Shown piece by piece: positions 37,273 to 46,780 of a stretch of 64,000 bases of DNA (its first letter is position 1; every line of letters starts with the position of its first letter). Under the pieces are notes generated by a model. It saw only the letters and a program-made list of their open reading frames with translations, had not been told where the DNA came from and searched no databases. The DNA is taken from positions 1,090,523-1,154,522 of the forward strand of contig JADKEK010000001.1 of the NCBI GenBank assembly GCA_016718035.1. The letters are read 5' to 3'. This stretch comes from Bacteroidota bacterium (GTDB taxonomy: Bacteria; Bacteroidota; Bacteroidia; Chitinophagales; BACL12). The translations under genes were made by a program, and so were the position numbers.

Positions 37273-37359
37273 ATGGCAAAGAAATTAATTTTAGTTTGTA
37301 TATCCTGTATTGCTATTGCGGCATTAATTGCTGCTTGTATCCAATTATTCAAACATTAA
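37273..37359 (+). CDS. 28-aa small membrane peptide
   Basis: An ATG-started frame of 28 codons reading MAKKLILVCISCIAIAALIA, then ACIQLFKH and stop. It is one hydrophobic helix with a Lys-rich start and three Cys (positions 9, 12 and 22). It lies 47 bases after the CRP-type palindrome and 12 bases before the DUF2892 gene, which suggests the two are one transcript. It is too short for family assignment. Confidence 0.5.
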   Translation: MAKKLILVCISCIAIAALIAACIQLFKH

Positions 37360-37370
37360 AACTATTTATT

Positions 37371-37577
37371 ATGAAAAAGAACATGGGCTCAACCGACCGC
37401 ATCCTGCGCATAATCATTGCTGCAGTAATTGCAATTCTCTATTTTACCGGAACCGTTTCAGGAACATTAGGACTGGTATTATTAATCCTCGGAGCAGTAT
37501 TTGTGCTGACTTCACTGGTTTCATTTTGTCCGCTCTATTCGATTTTTGGTTTAAATACCTGCCCTGCTAAAAAATAA
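37371..37577 (+). CDS. DUF2892 (YgaP-like) membrane protein
   Basis: A 68-aa protein of two membrane helices from the ATG at 37371 (MKKNMGSTDRILRIIIAAVIA). The DUF2892 signature is clear: N-terminal MG..DR.LR, then SLVSFCPLYSIFGLNTCP at the C-terminus. The open frame extends further upstream (to 37296), but that part runs through the small peptide gene. The family is often found near sulfur-handling and Crp/Fnr genes; function is unknown. Confidence 0.88.
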   Translation: MKKNMGSTDRILRIIIAAVIAILYFTGTVSGTLGLVLLILGAVFVLTSLVSFCPLYSIFGLNTCPAKK

Positions 37578-37601
37578 TTAAACAATTTTAGCTCGGATGT
37601 A

Positions 37602-37643
37602 AACTGTTAAACAGATATGCTGTACCTGTTTAACAGTTTTTTT
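37602..37643 (+). terminator. Terminator behind the DUF2892 gene
   Basis: AACTGTTAAACAG and CTGTTTAACAGTT form a perfect 13-bp stem with an 11-base loop, followed by seven T. Confidence 0.92.
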
Positions 37644-37702
37644 ATTTAGGACTGGCGCTCAGCTTTTCAACTCCCTTTCCTGCCCAACGTTTTTATTTTA
37701 CC

Positions 37703-37710
37703 TATCTTTG
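37703..37710 (+). promoter_or_regulatory. -7 element that rules out a TTG start
   Basis: TATCTTTG matches the consensus and overlaps the TTG at 37708 that opens the longer reading frame. It ends 18 bases before the ATG at 37729, supporting that ATG as the start. Confidence 0.55.
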
Positions 37711-37728
37711 AAATTACAAATCAAAAAT

Positions 37729-40344
37729 ATGTGTAGATACATCTTTACTCCTCTTTTTTTAGTCGCTGTATTATTTACAACAACAGTCAGCGCACAATTT
37801 AACATCGATTTTCTTGGACAACTGGAATATGATGATCAATTGTCCAACCTTACCGGCTGGTCAGATGGTGCAGGTCATGAATATGCTATTGTTGGTACTG
37901 AAGACGGTACTTCAATTGTTGATATCACCGACCCAACCGACCCTGTTGAGGTACAGTTTGTTGACGGCAATAACAGCATTTGGCGAGAAGTAAGAACTTG
38001 GAGCCATTATGCCTATGTTGTTACTGAAGCAGGTGGTGGCTTACTTTGTATCGATTTATCTACATTGCCTGGGCCTGTAGACTTCAACTTCACTGATGGT
38101 GGTGTTGGTCTAAACTCCGGACATACTGTATTTTGTGATGAAAACGGTTATGTGCACGTATTTGGCTCAAATAGAGGTGTTGGTGGAGACCAAATTTTTA
38201 ACGCCAATATCGACCCAATGGACCCACCTTTTGCCGGCGAGGTTGAAGAATGGTATATCCACGATGGATTTGTGAGAGGTGATACTTTGTGGGCAGGTAA
38301 TATTTATGATGGCTGGTTTTCAGTTTGGGATATCAGCGACAAATCTTCACCTGAGTTAATGGCTCAACAAAGCACACCTGACAATTTTACACATAATGTG
38401 TGGCTTACAGACGATAACAATTTTTTATACTCAACAGATGAGGTAACTAATGCCGTGGTAGCATCTTATGATGTTTCAGACCTTACCGATATCAAAGAAT
38501 TGGACCAGTTTCGCGCTAATCCCGGCACAAACTCTATTCCGCATAATACATTTGTTCGTGGCGACTTCCTGGTAACCGCTTATTACCGCGATGGCGTTGT
38601 AATTACCGATGCAACTCATCCTGATAATATGATTAAAACCGGTGAATATGATACTTCTCCATTGGCTGGAAACGGATTTAACGGTGCTTGGGGAGCCTGG
38701 CCGTACTTACCTTCAGGAAATATCATTGTGAGCGATATGGAACAAGGTTTATTCATTTTGGGACCTACCTATGTAAAAGCTAGTTACCTGGATGGATTGG
38801 TTACTGATGCAGGTACCGGAGCACCGTTGTTTGGGGCTGAAGTAAGTTTTACTGCTGTTGGTGCTATTGATGCAACTACTGCATTAACAGGTACTTACAT
38901 GACAGGTACTCCAACTGCAGGCACTTATGATATTACTTTTTCTAAATTAGGTTATTTACCTACCACCATTTTTGGTGTGGCGCTTTCAAATGGCGTTTCA
39001 ACTACTGTAAATGCGGAATTAGAAGCATTACCTACCTATGAAGTTAGTGGTATGGTTACTGATTTGGCTACAGGAAGTGGCGTGCCAAATGCCAACGTTT
39101 TATTAGCAAATGATATATACAGTTTTGAAGGTATTACAGACGCTGAAGGTAACTTTACCCTTATTGGAGTTCTTGAAGACAGCTATACCTTATATGCCGG
39201 AAAATGGGGATATGTTACTAATGATGCAGACTTTGATGTAACAGCAGGTGATGACCTTTCACTTGAAATATGGAAAGGATATTACGATGATTTCATTTTT
39301 GACCAAGGATGGACAACTACTACAACCACCGATGTTGGTTTATGGGAAAAAGCGGAGCCAAATGGAACTTCTGCTGGCCCGGACTACGCTAACCCTGAAT
39401 TAGATTTAGGTGGTGATTATGGTGATGAATGTTATGTGACCGGCAATAAACTTGGCGGCGCTGCAGGTGATGATGACGTTGATAATGGCAATGTAAATCT
39501 GCTTTCGCCTGTTATGGATTTATCCACATTCGCTAACCCAGTTTTAACGTATTACCGTTGGTTCTATAATGGCGGTGGCGGCGGAACGCCAAACGATACG
39601 CTCAAAATATTTGTCAGCAATGGAATTGAAGAAGTTATGGTTGATGCAATCACACATGTTGGCGATTTAAGCGCATGGGTACCAATGCAAATTAATATTG
39701 AACCTTACCTCGATTTAACAGATAATATGCAGGTGCGGTTTTATACTGCTGACCAATCTGCAACCGGACACTTAGTAGAAGCAGGTGTTGACCATTTTTA
39801 TGTTTACGACGATGTGGAAGCAGCTCCGGAAACAGCTTTCGGGTCTTCTGAAACAACCGGTTGTGCACCTTTGACTGTGGTGTTCGACGATGCTTCTGTT
39901 GGTGCGTTTTCTTGGGCATGGGAATTCCCTGGTGGAACTCCGGCAACATCTACCCTCGAAAATCCTACAGTGGTTTACAATGTTCCGGGAACTTACGATG
40001 TAACGCTTACTGCATCAAACGATATCGGTTCAACAGCCGTGACTACGACCGCTTACGTTACTGCAGAACTCTGCAATAGCATTCACGATGAAGACCTTTC
40101 CGGTTTGATGAGCCTTTCTCCAAATCCATTCTTTAGCACTACTACTATCACCTTAACCAACACGGTTAATGCTGAAAGTATCACACTAACCGATATTACC
40201 GGTCGTGAATTAAGTGTTATCGAACTGCATAATGGTGTAAATACTATCGCAATCGGAACTAATTTGTCTGCTGGTGTTTATTTTATCAACCTCATTAAAA
40301 ACGGGGTAACGGTAGGTAGCACAAAAGCAGTAAAAGCTGAATAA
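37729..40344 (+). CDS. T9SS-sorted choice-of-anchor B protein
   Basis: An 871-aa exported protein from the ATG at 37729 (MCRYIFTPLFLVAVLFTTTVSAQ). Residues ~25-350 match the choice-of-anchor B domain, a LVIVD-like beta-propeller (DGTSIVDITDPTDPVEV, SVWDISDKSSPELMAQ, DGVVITDATHPDNMIKTG). Two carboxypeptidase-regulatory-like beta-sandwich domains follow (~360-520), a jelly-roll-like domain, a PKD domain (SWAWEFPGGTPATSTLENPTVVY, ~710-790) and a T9SS type A sorting domain (MSLSPNPFFSTTTITL ... SAGVYFINL). It is probably a surface protein; ligand unknown. Confidence 0.9.
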   Translation: MCRYIFTPLFLVAVLFTTTVSAQFNIDFLGQLEYDDQLSNLTGWSDGAGHEYAIVGTEDGTSIVDITDPTDPVEVQFVDGNNSIWREVRTWSHYAYVVTEAGGGLLCIDLSTLPGPVDFNFTDGGVGLNSGHTVFCDENGYVHVFGSNRGVGGDQIFNANIDPMDPPFAGEVEEWYIHDGFVRGDTLWAGNIYDGWFSVWDISDKSSPELMAQQSTPDNFTHNVWLTDDNNFLYSTDEVTNAVVASYDVSDLTDIKELDQFRANPGTNSIPHNTFVRGDFLVTAYYRDGVVITDATHPDNMIKTGEYDTSPLAGNGFNGAWGAWPYLPSGNIIVSDMEQGLFILGPTYVKASYLDGLVTDAGTGAPLFGAEVSFTAVGAIDATTALTGTYMTGTPTAGTYDITFSKLGYLPTTIFGVALSNGVSTTVNAELEALPTYEVSGMVTDLATGSGVPNANVLLANDIYSFEGITDAEGNFTLIGVLEDSYTLYAGKWGYVTNDADFDVTAGDDLSLEIWKGYYDDFIFDQGWTTTTTTDVGLWEKAEPNGTSAGPDYANPELDLGGDYGDECYVTGNKLGGAAGDDDVDNGNVNLLSPVMDLSTFANPVLTYYRWFYNGGGGGTPNDTLKIFVSNGIEEVMVDAITHVGDLSAWVPMQINIEPYLDLTDNMQVRFYTADQSATGHLVEAGVDHFYVYDDVEAAPETAFGSSETTGCAPLTVVFDDASVGAFSWAWEFPGGTPATSTLENPTVVYNVPGTYDVTLTASNDIGSTAVTTTAYVTAELCNSIHDEDLSGLMSLSPNPFFSTTTITLTNTVNAESITLTDITGRELSVIELHNGVNTIAIGTNLSAGVYFINLIKNGVTVGSTKAVKAE

Positions 40345-40365
40345 TTCAATTCAAAAATATACCTC

Positions 40366-40399
40366 AAAATGCCATCTTAACCGGATGGCATTTTTTTTT
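40366..40399 (+). terminator. Terminator before secDF
   Basis: AAATGCCATC - TTAACC - GGATGGCATTT stem followed by a run of T. Confidence 0.88.
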
Positions 40400-40512
40400 G
40401 CCAATTCCCGCAAATTCACCCGAAAACAGGTCGGAATGTAAATTTTCATCACAATTGCTGCTTATATTCCCGAAATTCACATCGAAATCATTGAAACTTC
40501 AATCCTTCCACC

Positions 40513-40520
40513 TATATTTG
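40513..40520 (+). promoter_or_regulatory. Candidate -7 element for secDF
   Basis: TATATTTG fits TAnnTTTG and lies 57 bases upstream of the secDF start. Confidence 0.45.
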
Positions 40521-40577
40521 CACCCGCTTGTAAAATAGGCATAACTATATTTTTTCAATAACCAACACAAAATTTAT

Positions 40578-43574
40578 ATGCAGGGTAAAGGTCTAGTAAA
40601 GTTCTTTTTGACCGCTATGGTTCTGGTATGTATTTACCAGCTTTCGTTTACATGGGTGGCCAACCGTGAGGGGAAAAAAGCAGAGAATTACGCAGTTTCA
40701 GGCATTGATCAGTCATTAACCGGTGAAGCACGCAAAGACGCCATTGCCGATAAAAAAAGTGAGTATTTCTCCCAAAATGCTGACAAGACTGTTTATAACC
40801 TCGGAATTGCCAAATACAATTATGACGAAGTAAAGAAAAGAGCTATCAATCTCGGTCTCGACCTTCAAGGTGGGATGAGCGTGGTGCTTGAAGTATCGAA
40901 ATACGACTTATTAAAACAGCTTTGTACGGACCCGAAAAATCCAAAATTCACAGCTGCACTTGATAAAGCCCGTGCTGACGAAATCAAAGGCGAAGGCGAA
41001 TTAATCGAAAATTTCGCTGCTAACTACGCTGCTGCTAATCCGGGAGCACAATTAGTTGCCCTTTTCAGCAATCAAAGTAATGTGGAAGATTTACCAAGAA
41101 CTTCCTCTGACAATGACGTTATCAGTTGGTTAAAAACCATGGCTGATGAAGGCGTTGAATCAACTTATACTAAATTAAAGGAACGTATCGACAAGTTTGG
41201 TGTAACCCAACCTTACGTTACCCTCCAAAAAAATACAGGCCGTATTATGGTTGAATTACCTGGTGTAGACAACCCTAAACGCGCCAGAGAACTCCTCCAA
41301 TCAACTGCTAACTTGCAGTTTTGGACAGTTTGGCAATACCAGGAAATTGGTGGTTCTATTAATCAGGCTAACAATATTTTAACTGAATTAGAAGCTATTG
41401 AAACTGATATTGCTGATGTAGTACCTGTTGATTCTGGCGATACTGCAACAAATGATACCGCTTCTACTGCATCATCCGCCGCGGCGGACACATTAGCTGA
41501 ATTAGCTGAAGATACTGCTGCTGTTGACGCTGATGCTGAAATTAGCGGTCCTATTTCAAGTATTTTACTCCAACCAAGTGACCCTGCCGCTATTGGTATG
41601 GTTGCTGAAACTGATACATTAAAATTGATGCGTTACCTCCGCATGGATGAAGTATTAGGTGTATTTCCACCGAACCTGAAATTCATGTTGGCATCTAAAC
41701 CATTGGAAGGCACTAAAAACTTCCATGTGTATGCCATTAAAACAGGTATCGATTCTGATGAACCTTTGTTAGATGGTTCTGCAATCAAATCTGCATCTCC
41801 TGACCGCGACCAGGTGGGTAATCCACAAATCAGTATGACAATGAATACTGAAGGTATGCGTCAATGGAAAAAAATCACTACTGATAACGTAGGCCAATTC
41901 GTTGCTATCACACTTGATAATAAAGTGTATTCTGCTCCTAGAGTAAATGAACCTATTCCTAGCGGAAGGTCATCTATTTCAGGAAGTTTCACTACTGAAG
42001 AAGCAATCGACTTATCTAATATTCTTGAAGTTGGTAAATTGCCTGTTCCTTCCCGCATTGTGCAGGAAGAAAACGTAGGACCATCTTTAGGTGCTGAATC
42101 TATTCGCATCGGTTTAATTTCGATGATTGCCGGTTTATTGTTGGTTATCATCTTTATGGCCGTTTATTATTCAACTGCAGGTTTAATTTCTGACCTTGCA
42201 TTGTTTGCCAACTTATTTATCATTTTCGGAGTATTAGCATCTATTGGTGCAACACTTACTTTACCTGGTATTGCAGGTTTGGTATTAACCATGGGTATGG
42301 CGGTGGATGCCAACGTAATCATTTACGAGCGTATCCGTGAAGAGCTGGCTAAAGGCAAAAGCATGATTAAAGCGGTGGCCGATGGTTATCAGGGCTCCTA
42401 CTCTGCTATCATTGATGGTAACTTAACAACATTAATTATCGCCATCATCCTTGCTAACTTCGGAACAGGACCAGTTAAAGGTTTCGCAGTTGTGCTGATG
42501 ATTGGTATTATTTCATCTATGTTCTGTTCAATTTTCATCAGCCGATTAGTAATCGACCGTATGGTGAAAAAAGACAAACCGGTAAAATATTATACCAACT
42601 TTACTAAAAATGCTTTCAAAAACTTAAACTTCAACTTTATGGGCAATCGCCGTAAAGGGTATATGTTTTCTGCAGCATTAACAGTAATTGGTTTAATTGT
42701 AATGTTTACCAGTGGATTTAATTTCGGTGTTGACTTTAAAGGTGGTAGAACTTATACTGTGCGTTTTGAGCAGGCAATTGATGCAGACAAGGTGCGTAGT
42801 GAGTTATCCGACTTTGACGCCGGTGTTCAGGTAAAAACATTCAGTAGTGCCGACAAATTAAAAATTACAACAGGCTATATGATCGATAATCCGGATCCGG
42901 GTGCCGATTCATTAGTTGCACAAGCTTTATATAAAGAATTATCAGGTTTATATACAGGTGTTGATTTCAAAACATGGGATTCAACATTTAAAGAAAGCCA
43001 AATGAAGGTGGAACCTACCATTGCTGACGATATTCAGGCTTCAGCGTTAAAAGCGATTGGTTTGGCCTTAATTGCCATCTTTATTTACATTGTAATTCGT
43101 TTCCGTAAATGGCAGTTTGGTGCCGGTGCACTTGCATCATTAATTCACGATGCATTTATGGTACTCGCCATGTTTGCCTTGCTGAAAAACGTAATGCCTT
43201 TCTCCCTAGAAATAAACGAAACGTTTATCGCCGCCATATTAACGGTGATTGGTTACTCCATCAACGATACCGTGGTGGTATTCGACCGTATTCGTGAATA
43301 CTTACGCGAAAGTAAAGCAGGTACTGTTCCTGAAATATTTAACAAAGCGATTAACGATACCTTGAGTCGTACCATGATTACTTCAGGTACTACCCTCCTT
43401 TCCATTATCGTATTATTGATTTTTGGAAATGAAAATATTCAAGGCTTCGCGTTCGCATTGTTTGTAGGTATTGGATTTGGTACTTATTCATCTGTATTTA
43501 TTGCATCAGCAATTGCAGTGGATATGTATAAAAAAGATGATCACAACAAAGCAGCAGAAGACGTAATGAAATAA
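40578..43574 (+). CDS. secDF: Protein translocase subunit SecDF (fused)
   Basis: A 998-aa fusion of SecD and SecF, which use the proton gradient to pull exported proteins across the membrane. The SecD half has an N-terminal TM, the P1 region (NLGLDLQGGMSVVLEV, FGVTQPYVTLQKNTGRIMVELPGV) and a TM block with the conserved D/R-type VLTMGMAVDANVIIYERIREEL. The SecF half starts near 685 (NFGVDFKGGRTYTVRF) and ends with VIGYSINDTVVVFDRIREYLRES. An acidic, low-complexity insert (~280-325) is a Bacteroidota feature. Strong secretion demand fits the many exported proteins in the window. Confidence 0.97.
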   Translation: MQGKGLVKFFLTAMVLVCIYQLSFTWVANREGKKAENYAVSGIDQSLTGEARKDAIADKKSEYFSQNADKTVYNLGIAKYNYDEVKKRAINLGLDLQGGMSVVLEVSKYDLLKQLCTDPKNPKFTAALDKARADEIKGEGELIENFAANYAAANPGAQLVALFSNQSNVEDLPRTSSDNDVISWLKTMADEGVESTYTKLKERIDKFGVTQPYVTLQKNTGRIMVELPGVDNPKRARELLQSTANLQFWTVWQYQEIGGSINQANNILTELEAIETDIADVVPVDSGDTATNDTASTASSAAADTLAELAEDTAAVDADAEISGPISSILLQPSDPAAIGMVAETDTLKLMRYLRMDEVLGVFPPNLKFMLASKPLEGTKNFHVYAIKTGIDSDEPLLDGSAIKSASPDRDQVGNPQISMTMNTEGMRQWKKITTDNVGQFVAITLDNKVYSAPRVNEPIPSGRSSISGSFTTEEAIDLSNILEVGKLPVPSRIVQEENVGPSLGAESIRIGLISMIAGLLLVIIFMAVYYSTAGLISDLALFANLFIIFGVLASIGATLTLPGIAGLVLTMGMAVDANVIIYERIREELAKGKSMIKAVADGYQGSYSAIIDGNLTTLIIAIILANFGTGPVKGFAVVLMIGIISSMFCSIFISRLVIDRMVKKDKPVKYYTNFTKNAFKNLNFNFMGNRRKGYMFSAALTVIGLIVMFTSGFNFGVDFKGGRTYTVRFEQAIDADKVRSELSDFDAGVQVKTFSSADKLKITTGYMIDNPDPGADSLVAQALYKELSGLYTGVDFKTWDSTFKESQMKVEPTIADDIQASALKAIGLALIAIFIYIVIRFRKWQFGAGALASLIHDAFMVLAMFALLKNVMPFSLEINETFIAAILTVIGYSINDTVVVFDRIREYLRESKAGTVPEIFNKAINDTLSRTMITSGTTLLSIIVLLIFGNENIQGFAFALFVGIGFGTYSSVFIASAIAVDMYKKDDHNKAAEDVMK

Positions 43575-43597
43575 TTACTTTTCCGCTTAACGTATAT

Positions 43598-43631
43598 ATA
43601 GGTTGTCTCAAAAGGACAACCTATTTTTTTT
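43598..43631 (+). terminator. Terminator behind secDF
   Basis: ATAGGTTGTC - TCAAAA - GGACAACCTAT stem followed by eight T. Confidence 0.9.
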
Positions 43632-43729
43632 GTGGGTAGATGAACACTATACACACCTGTTCATCTGCACAACCCAAAAAATAGAACGATTTTTGTAGAT
43701 ATACATTTAACCTTCATCTTTACGTTATA

Positions 43730-45679
43730 ATGCAAATGATAAAACCACTGCTGATTGCCCTTTTATTGTGCTGCACAACAGCTGCAATTGCGCAACCCGT
43801 AACAGAAGCCAACGCTTCCAACAAGGCAATGAAATACCTTGATGAGGGTGTTCAACGTGCTATGGCGAAATATTACGACAAAGCCCTGATCAGCTTTCAA
43901 AATGCTATCAAGGAAGAGCCTGAATTTGTTACAGCGTGGCAATATTTAGGCGATACCTACCGCAACATGAAAAACGACTCCTTGGCAGTGGAAGCATATT
44001 TAAAAACACTGGAACTAGACCCTGACCGCGATGCGATTTTGTATTCCAAATTGGCAGAATCGGAAGGTAATATTGGCATGTACGAAGAAGCTTATGAACA
44101 TATGGTCGTATTTCTTCAAAACCCCGATGTTAAGGGAGATTTAAAGACAAAAGCCATCAAACTGCGCAAAAACTACGAATTTGCTAAAGAAGCGGTCAAA
44201 AACCCCGTGAATTTTAATCCCTACAACATGGGAACCGAAATCAACTCCGATTTTCCTGAATATTTCCCTTCTTTGAGTGTAGATGGTAAAACAATGGTTA
44301 TGACACGCAGAATTGACGATGTAATATCATTAGGGCCCGGCGATAGCCGTAAAATTGAACAGGAAGACTTCTACATCTCGTTTTTGGAAAACGGGACATG
44401 GACGCCTGCACAGAATATGGGTGCGCCTATCAACACTAAAATGAACCAGGGGGCCCAAAGTATATCAGCTGACGGCCGATTTTTGTTTTATACCTCCTGC
44501 GAGGACCTTGAAAATGGATATGGCAGCTGCGATTTATACTATTCCTTAAAAATCGGCAATATATGGTCTAACCCTGAAAACTGTGGTACCATTATTAATA
44601 CAGCTGACTGGGAATCACAGCCTTCGGTAACTGCCGACGGACGTGAGTTGTTTTTCAGCTCAGGTCGCCCGGGTGGCAAAGGCAGCTACGATTTATGGCA
44701 TGCCAAATTGGGAGAAGATGGATATTGGATGGAACCTGAAAATTTAGGTGATGTAATCAATACGCCTTACCTGGAGCAATGTCCGTTTATTCACCCCGAT
44801 GGTAAAACCTTATATTTTGCCAGCGAAGGTCATCCCGGAATGGGCTCTGCCGATTTGTTTTATTCAACAAGAGACGAAAATGGCGTTTGGTCGAAACCTA
44901 TTAACCTCGGCTACCCAATCAATACCCAAAACCGTGAAATCAGTTTGTCGGTATCTTCAAATGGCACAACCGCTTATTTTTCTAGCGACAGAGATAAAAC
45001 GCTCGGCGACCTCGATATTTATTCTTTCGAATTGCCTCCTGCCGTTCAGGCCGAACAAGTAACCTGGGTAAATGCCATTGTTACCGATGCCAAAACAAAA
45101 CAACCACTTAAAGCTTCAGTGCAATTGATGAATATTGCCACAGGTGAAATTGTTGCTTCCTCTAATTCTGACCCAAAAACGGGCGAATTTTTAATCGTAT
45201 TACCTAGTGGAAACGATTATGGTTTATTTGTGCAACGCGAAGGCTATTTATTTCACTCCGAAAATTTTTCACTAAAAAATGTAATGCCCGACGCACCTTA
45301 TTTGATAAAAGTTGGTTTACAACCTATCAACGCTGGTGAAATCTTAACATTAAAAAATATTTTCTTCGAAACTGCGTCTGCCGAAATATTAGGTGTATCA
45401 GAACCCGAACTCAATAAAGTGGTGGAATTAATGCAAAAAAATCCCAATATGAAAATTAAGGTGAACGGACACACCGATAATGTTGGTGCAGAAGCTGATA
45501 ATTTAAAATTATCATTAAATCGTTCTCTCAGCGTGAAAAATTATTTAATTGGCAAGGGAATTGATGCATCAAGAATAACGTATCAGGGATATGGTGAAAG
45601 CAAACCGATTGATGTAAATACAACTGAAAACGGCAGAGCAAATAACCGCAGAACCGAAATTGAAATTTTAAGTATTTAA
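43730..45679 (+). CDS. TPR-PD40-OmpA family outer-membrane protein
   Basis: A 649-aa protein with a signal peptide (ends AIAQ), TPR repeats (~30-135; ALISFQNAIKEEPEFVTAWQYLGDTYRNM), a run of PD40/WD40-like repeats (~175-440; PSLSVDGKTMVMTRR, QSISADGRFLFYTSCE, PSVTADGRELFFSSGR, PFIHPDGKTLYFASEG), a carboxypeptidase-like domain and a C-terminal OmpA domain binding peptidoglycan (ILTLKNIFFETASAEIL, KVNGHTDNVGAEADNLKLSLNRSLSVKNYL). The same layout occurs in gliding/T9SS-associated proteins such as SprE/PorE-like ones. A role in secretion or envelope anchoring is inference. Confidence 0.9.
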   Translation: MQMIKPLLIALLLCCTTAAIAQPVTEANASNKAMKYLDEGVQRAMAKYYDKALISFQNAIKEEPEFVTAWQYLGDTYRNMKNDSLAVEAYLKTLELDPDRDAILYSKLAESEGNIGMYEEAYEHMVVFLQNPDVKGDLKTKAIKLRKNYEFAKEAVKNPVNFNPYNMGTEINSDFPEYFPSLSVDGKTMVMTRRIDDVISLGPGDSRKIEQEDFYISFLENGTWTPAQNMGAPINTKMNQGAQSISADGRFLFYTSCEDLENGYGSCDLYYSLKIGNIWSNPENCGTIINTADWESQPSVTADGRELFFSSGRPGGKGSYDLWHAKLGEDGYWMEPENLGDVINTPYLEQCPFIHPDGKTLYFASEGHPGMGSADLFYSTRDENGVWSKPINLGYPINTQNREISLSVSSNGTTAYFSSDRDKTLGDLDIYSFELPPAVQAEQVTWVNAIVTDAKTKQPLKASVQLMNIATGEIVASSNSDPKTGEFLIVLPSGNDYGLFVQREGYLFHSENFSLKNVMPDAPYLIKVGLQPINAGEILTLKNIFFETASAEILGVSEPELNKVVELMQKNPNMKIKVNGHTDNVGAEADNLKLSLNRSLSVKNYLIGKGIDASRITYQGYGESKPIDVNTTENGRANNRRTEIEILSI

Positions 45680-45783
45680 TACTGAATAACTTTAGCAATT
45701 AATAGAAACATAATTAAATAACCACATTAAAAAAACCCAAGCACCCGATTCACAAATTAATTTTATAACCAAAATCCGATGCT

Positions 45784-46692
45784 ATGTCAATCGATGTTTC
45801 GAAACCTATTCCGATAGTGGACGGACAAAAGATTTCCCGCGAGGAATTTGAAAAAAATTATGTAAAACCACAAAAACCGGTCATACTCCGTGGCTTGTGG
45901 AAGCAGTATCCGGCCTACGCTAAATGGAATTACGCCTTTTTTAAAACTACAATGGGCGATGTGGAAGTGGGCCTGTACAGCAGCACCAAAGCCGACCCGA
46001 GTAAAACAATGTCCGAACCTACCGTTAAGATGAAGTTTAGTGAATATCTTCAGCTTATCGAAAAAGAACCCACCGACCTGCGGCTTTTTTTATTTCCCAT
46101 TTTTAAATACAAACCGGAATTATTAAAAGATTTCGATTATCCTACCATCACAAAAAATTACATGAAATTACCATTCATGTTTTTTGGTCCTAAAAATGCC
46201 ATCACCCGCATGCATCAGGATATAGATATGAGCAATGTTTTTTTAACGCAGTTTGAAGGAAAAAAACGTGTGGTATTATTTCCTCCCGACCAAAGTGATT
46301 TATTATATAGACTGCCCTTTAATGTGCATTCAACTGTCGATATCGACAAACCGGATTACAAAGAATATCCGGCATTAAAATATGCGAAAGGATTAACAGG
46401 AATTTTGGAATATGGCGACACCTTGTTTATGCCTTCCGGTTATTGGCATCATATTGAATATGTAGAAGGCGGATACGGTTTAAGTGTGCGCAGTTTACCT
46501 ACACAGTTTTCGGTTAAATTAAAAGGTTTTTACAATTTAACCATTCAACGCAAACTCGATGATATGTTGCGTTTTACCTTCGGTAATAAATGGTTTGAAC
46601 TCAAAAAATCTATCGCCAAAAAAAGAGCGGAACGCGCTATCAAACGTATGCATAAAAACAATGCGCACAGCGGCGATTTAGCTTTTCAATAA
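45784..46692 (+). CDS. Cupin-like (JmjC-type) Fe(II)/2-oxoglutarate oxygenase family
   Basis: A 302-aa protein matching the cupin_8/JmjC-like family. The N-terminus reads ISREEFEKNYVKPQKPVILRGLWKQYPA, the typical 'replace me in the fold' start. The metal-binding triad is visible: His and Asp in TRMHQDIDMSNVF (HxD) and a later His in PSGYWHHIEYV. Relatives hydroxylate protein or small-molecule targets; the substrate here is unknown. It stands 104 bases after the OmpA gene. Confidence 0.9.
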   Translation: MSIDVSKPIPIVDGQKISREEFEKNYVKPQKPVILRGLWKQYPAYAKWNYAFFKTTMGDVEVGLYSSTKADPSKTMSEPTVKMKFSEYLQLIEKEPTDLRLFLFPIFKYKPELLKDFDYPTITKNYMKLPFMFFGPKNAITRMHQDIDMSNVFLTQFEGKKRVVLFPPDQSDLLYRLPFNVHSTVDIDKPDYKEYPALKYAKGLTGILEYGDTLFMPSGYWHHIEYVEGGYGLSVRSLPTQFSVKLKGFYNLTIQRKLDDMLRFTFGNKWFELKKSIAKKRAERAIKRMHKNNAHSGDLAFQ

Positions 46693-46713
46693 ATTATAAC
46701 AACAACGTTATTT

Positions 46714-46743
46714 ATCCATCTGCCCCGGCGGATGGATTTTTTA
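46714..46743 (+). terminator. Terminator behind the JmjC-like gene
   Basis: ATCCATCTGCC and GGCGGATGGAT pair around a very short loop and are followed by six T. Confidence 0.7.
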
Positions 46744-46780
46744 TTCCTGTTAATCCTAAAAACTAATTGTAATTTTAAAC

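Noticed and set aside
37708..37728. TTG start for the choice-of-anchor protein
   Set aside because: The TTG is part of a TATCTTTG -7 promoter element; the ATG at 37729 precedes the signal peptide.
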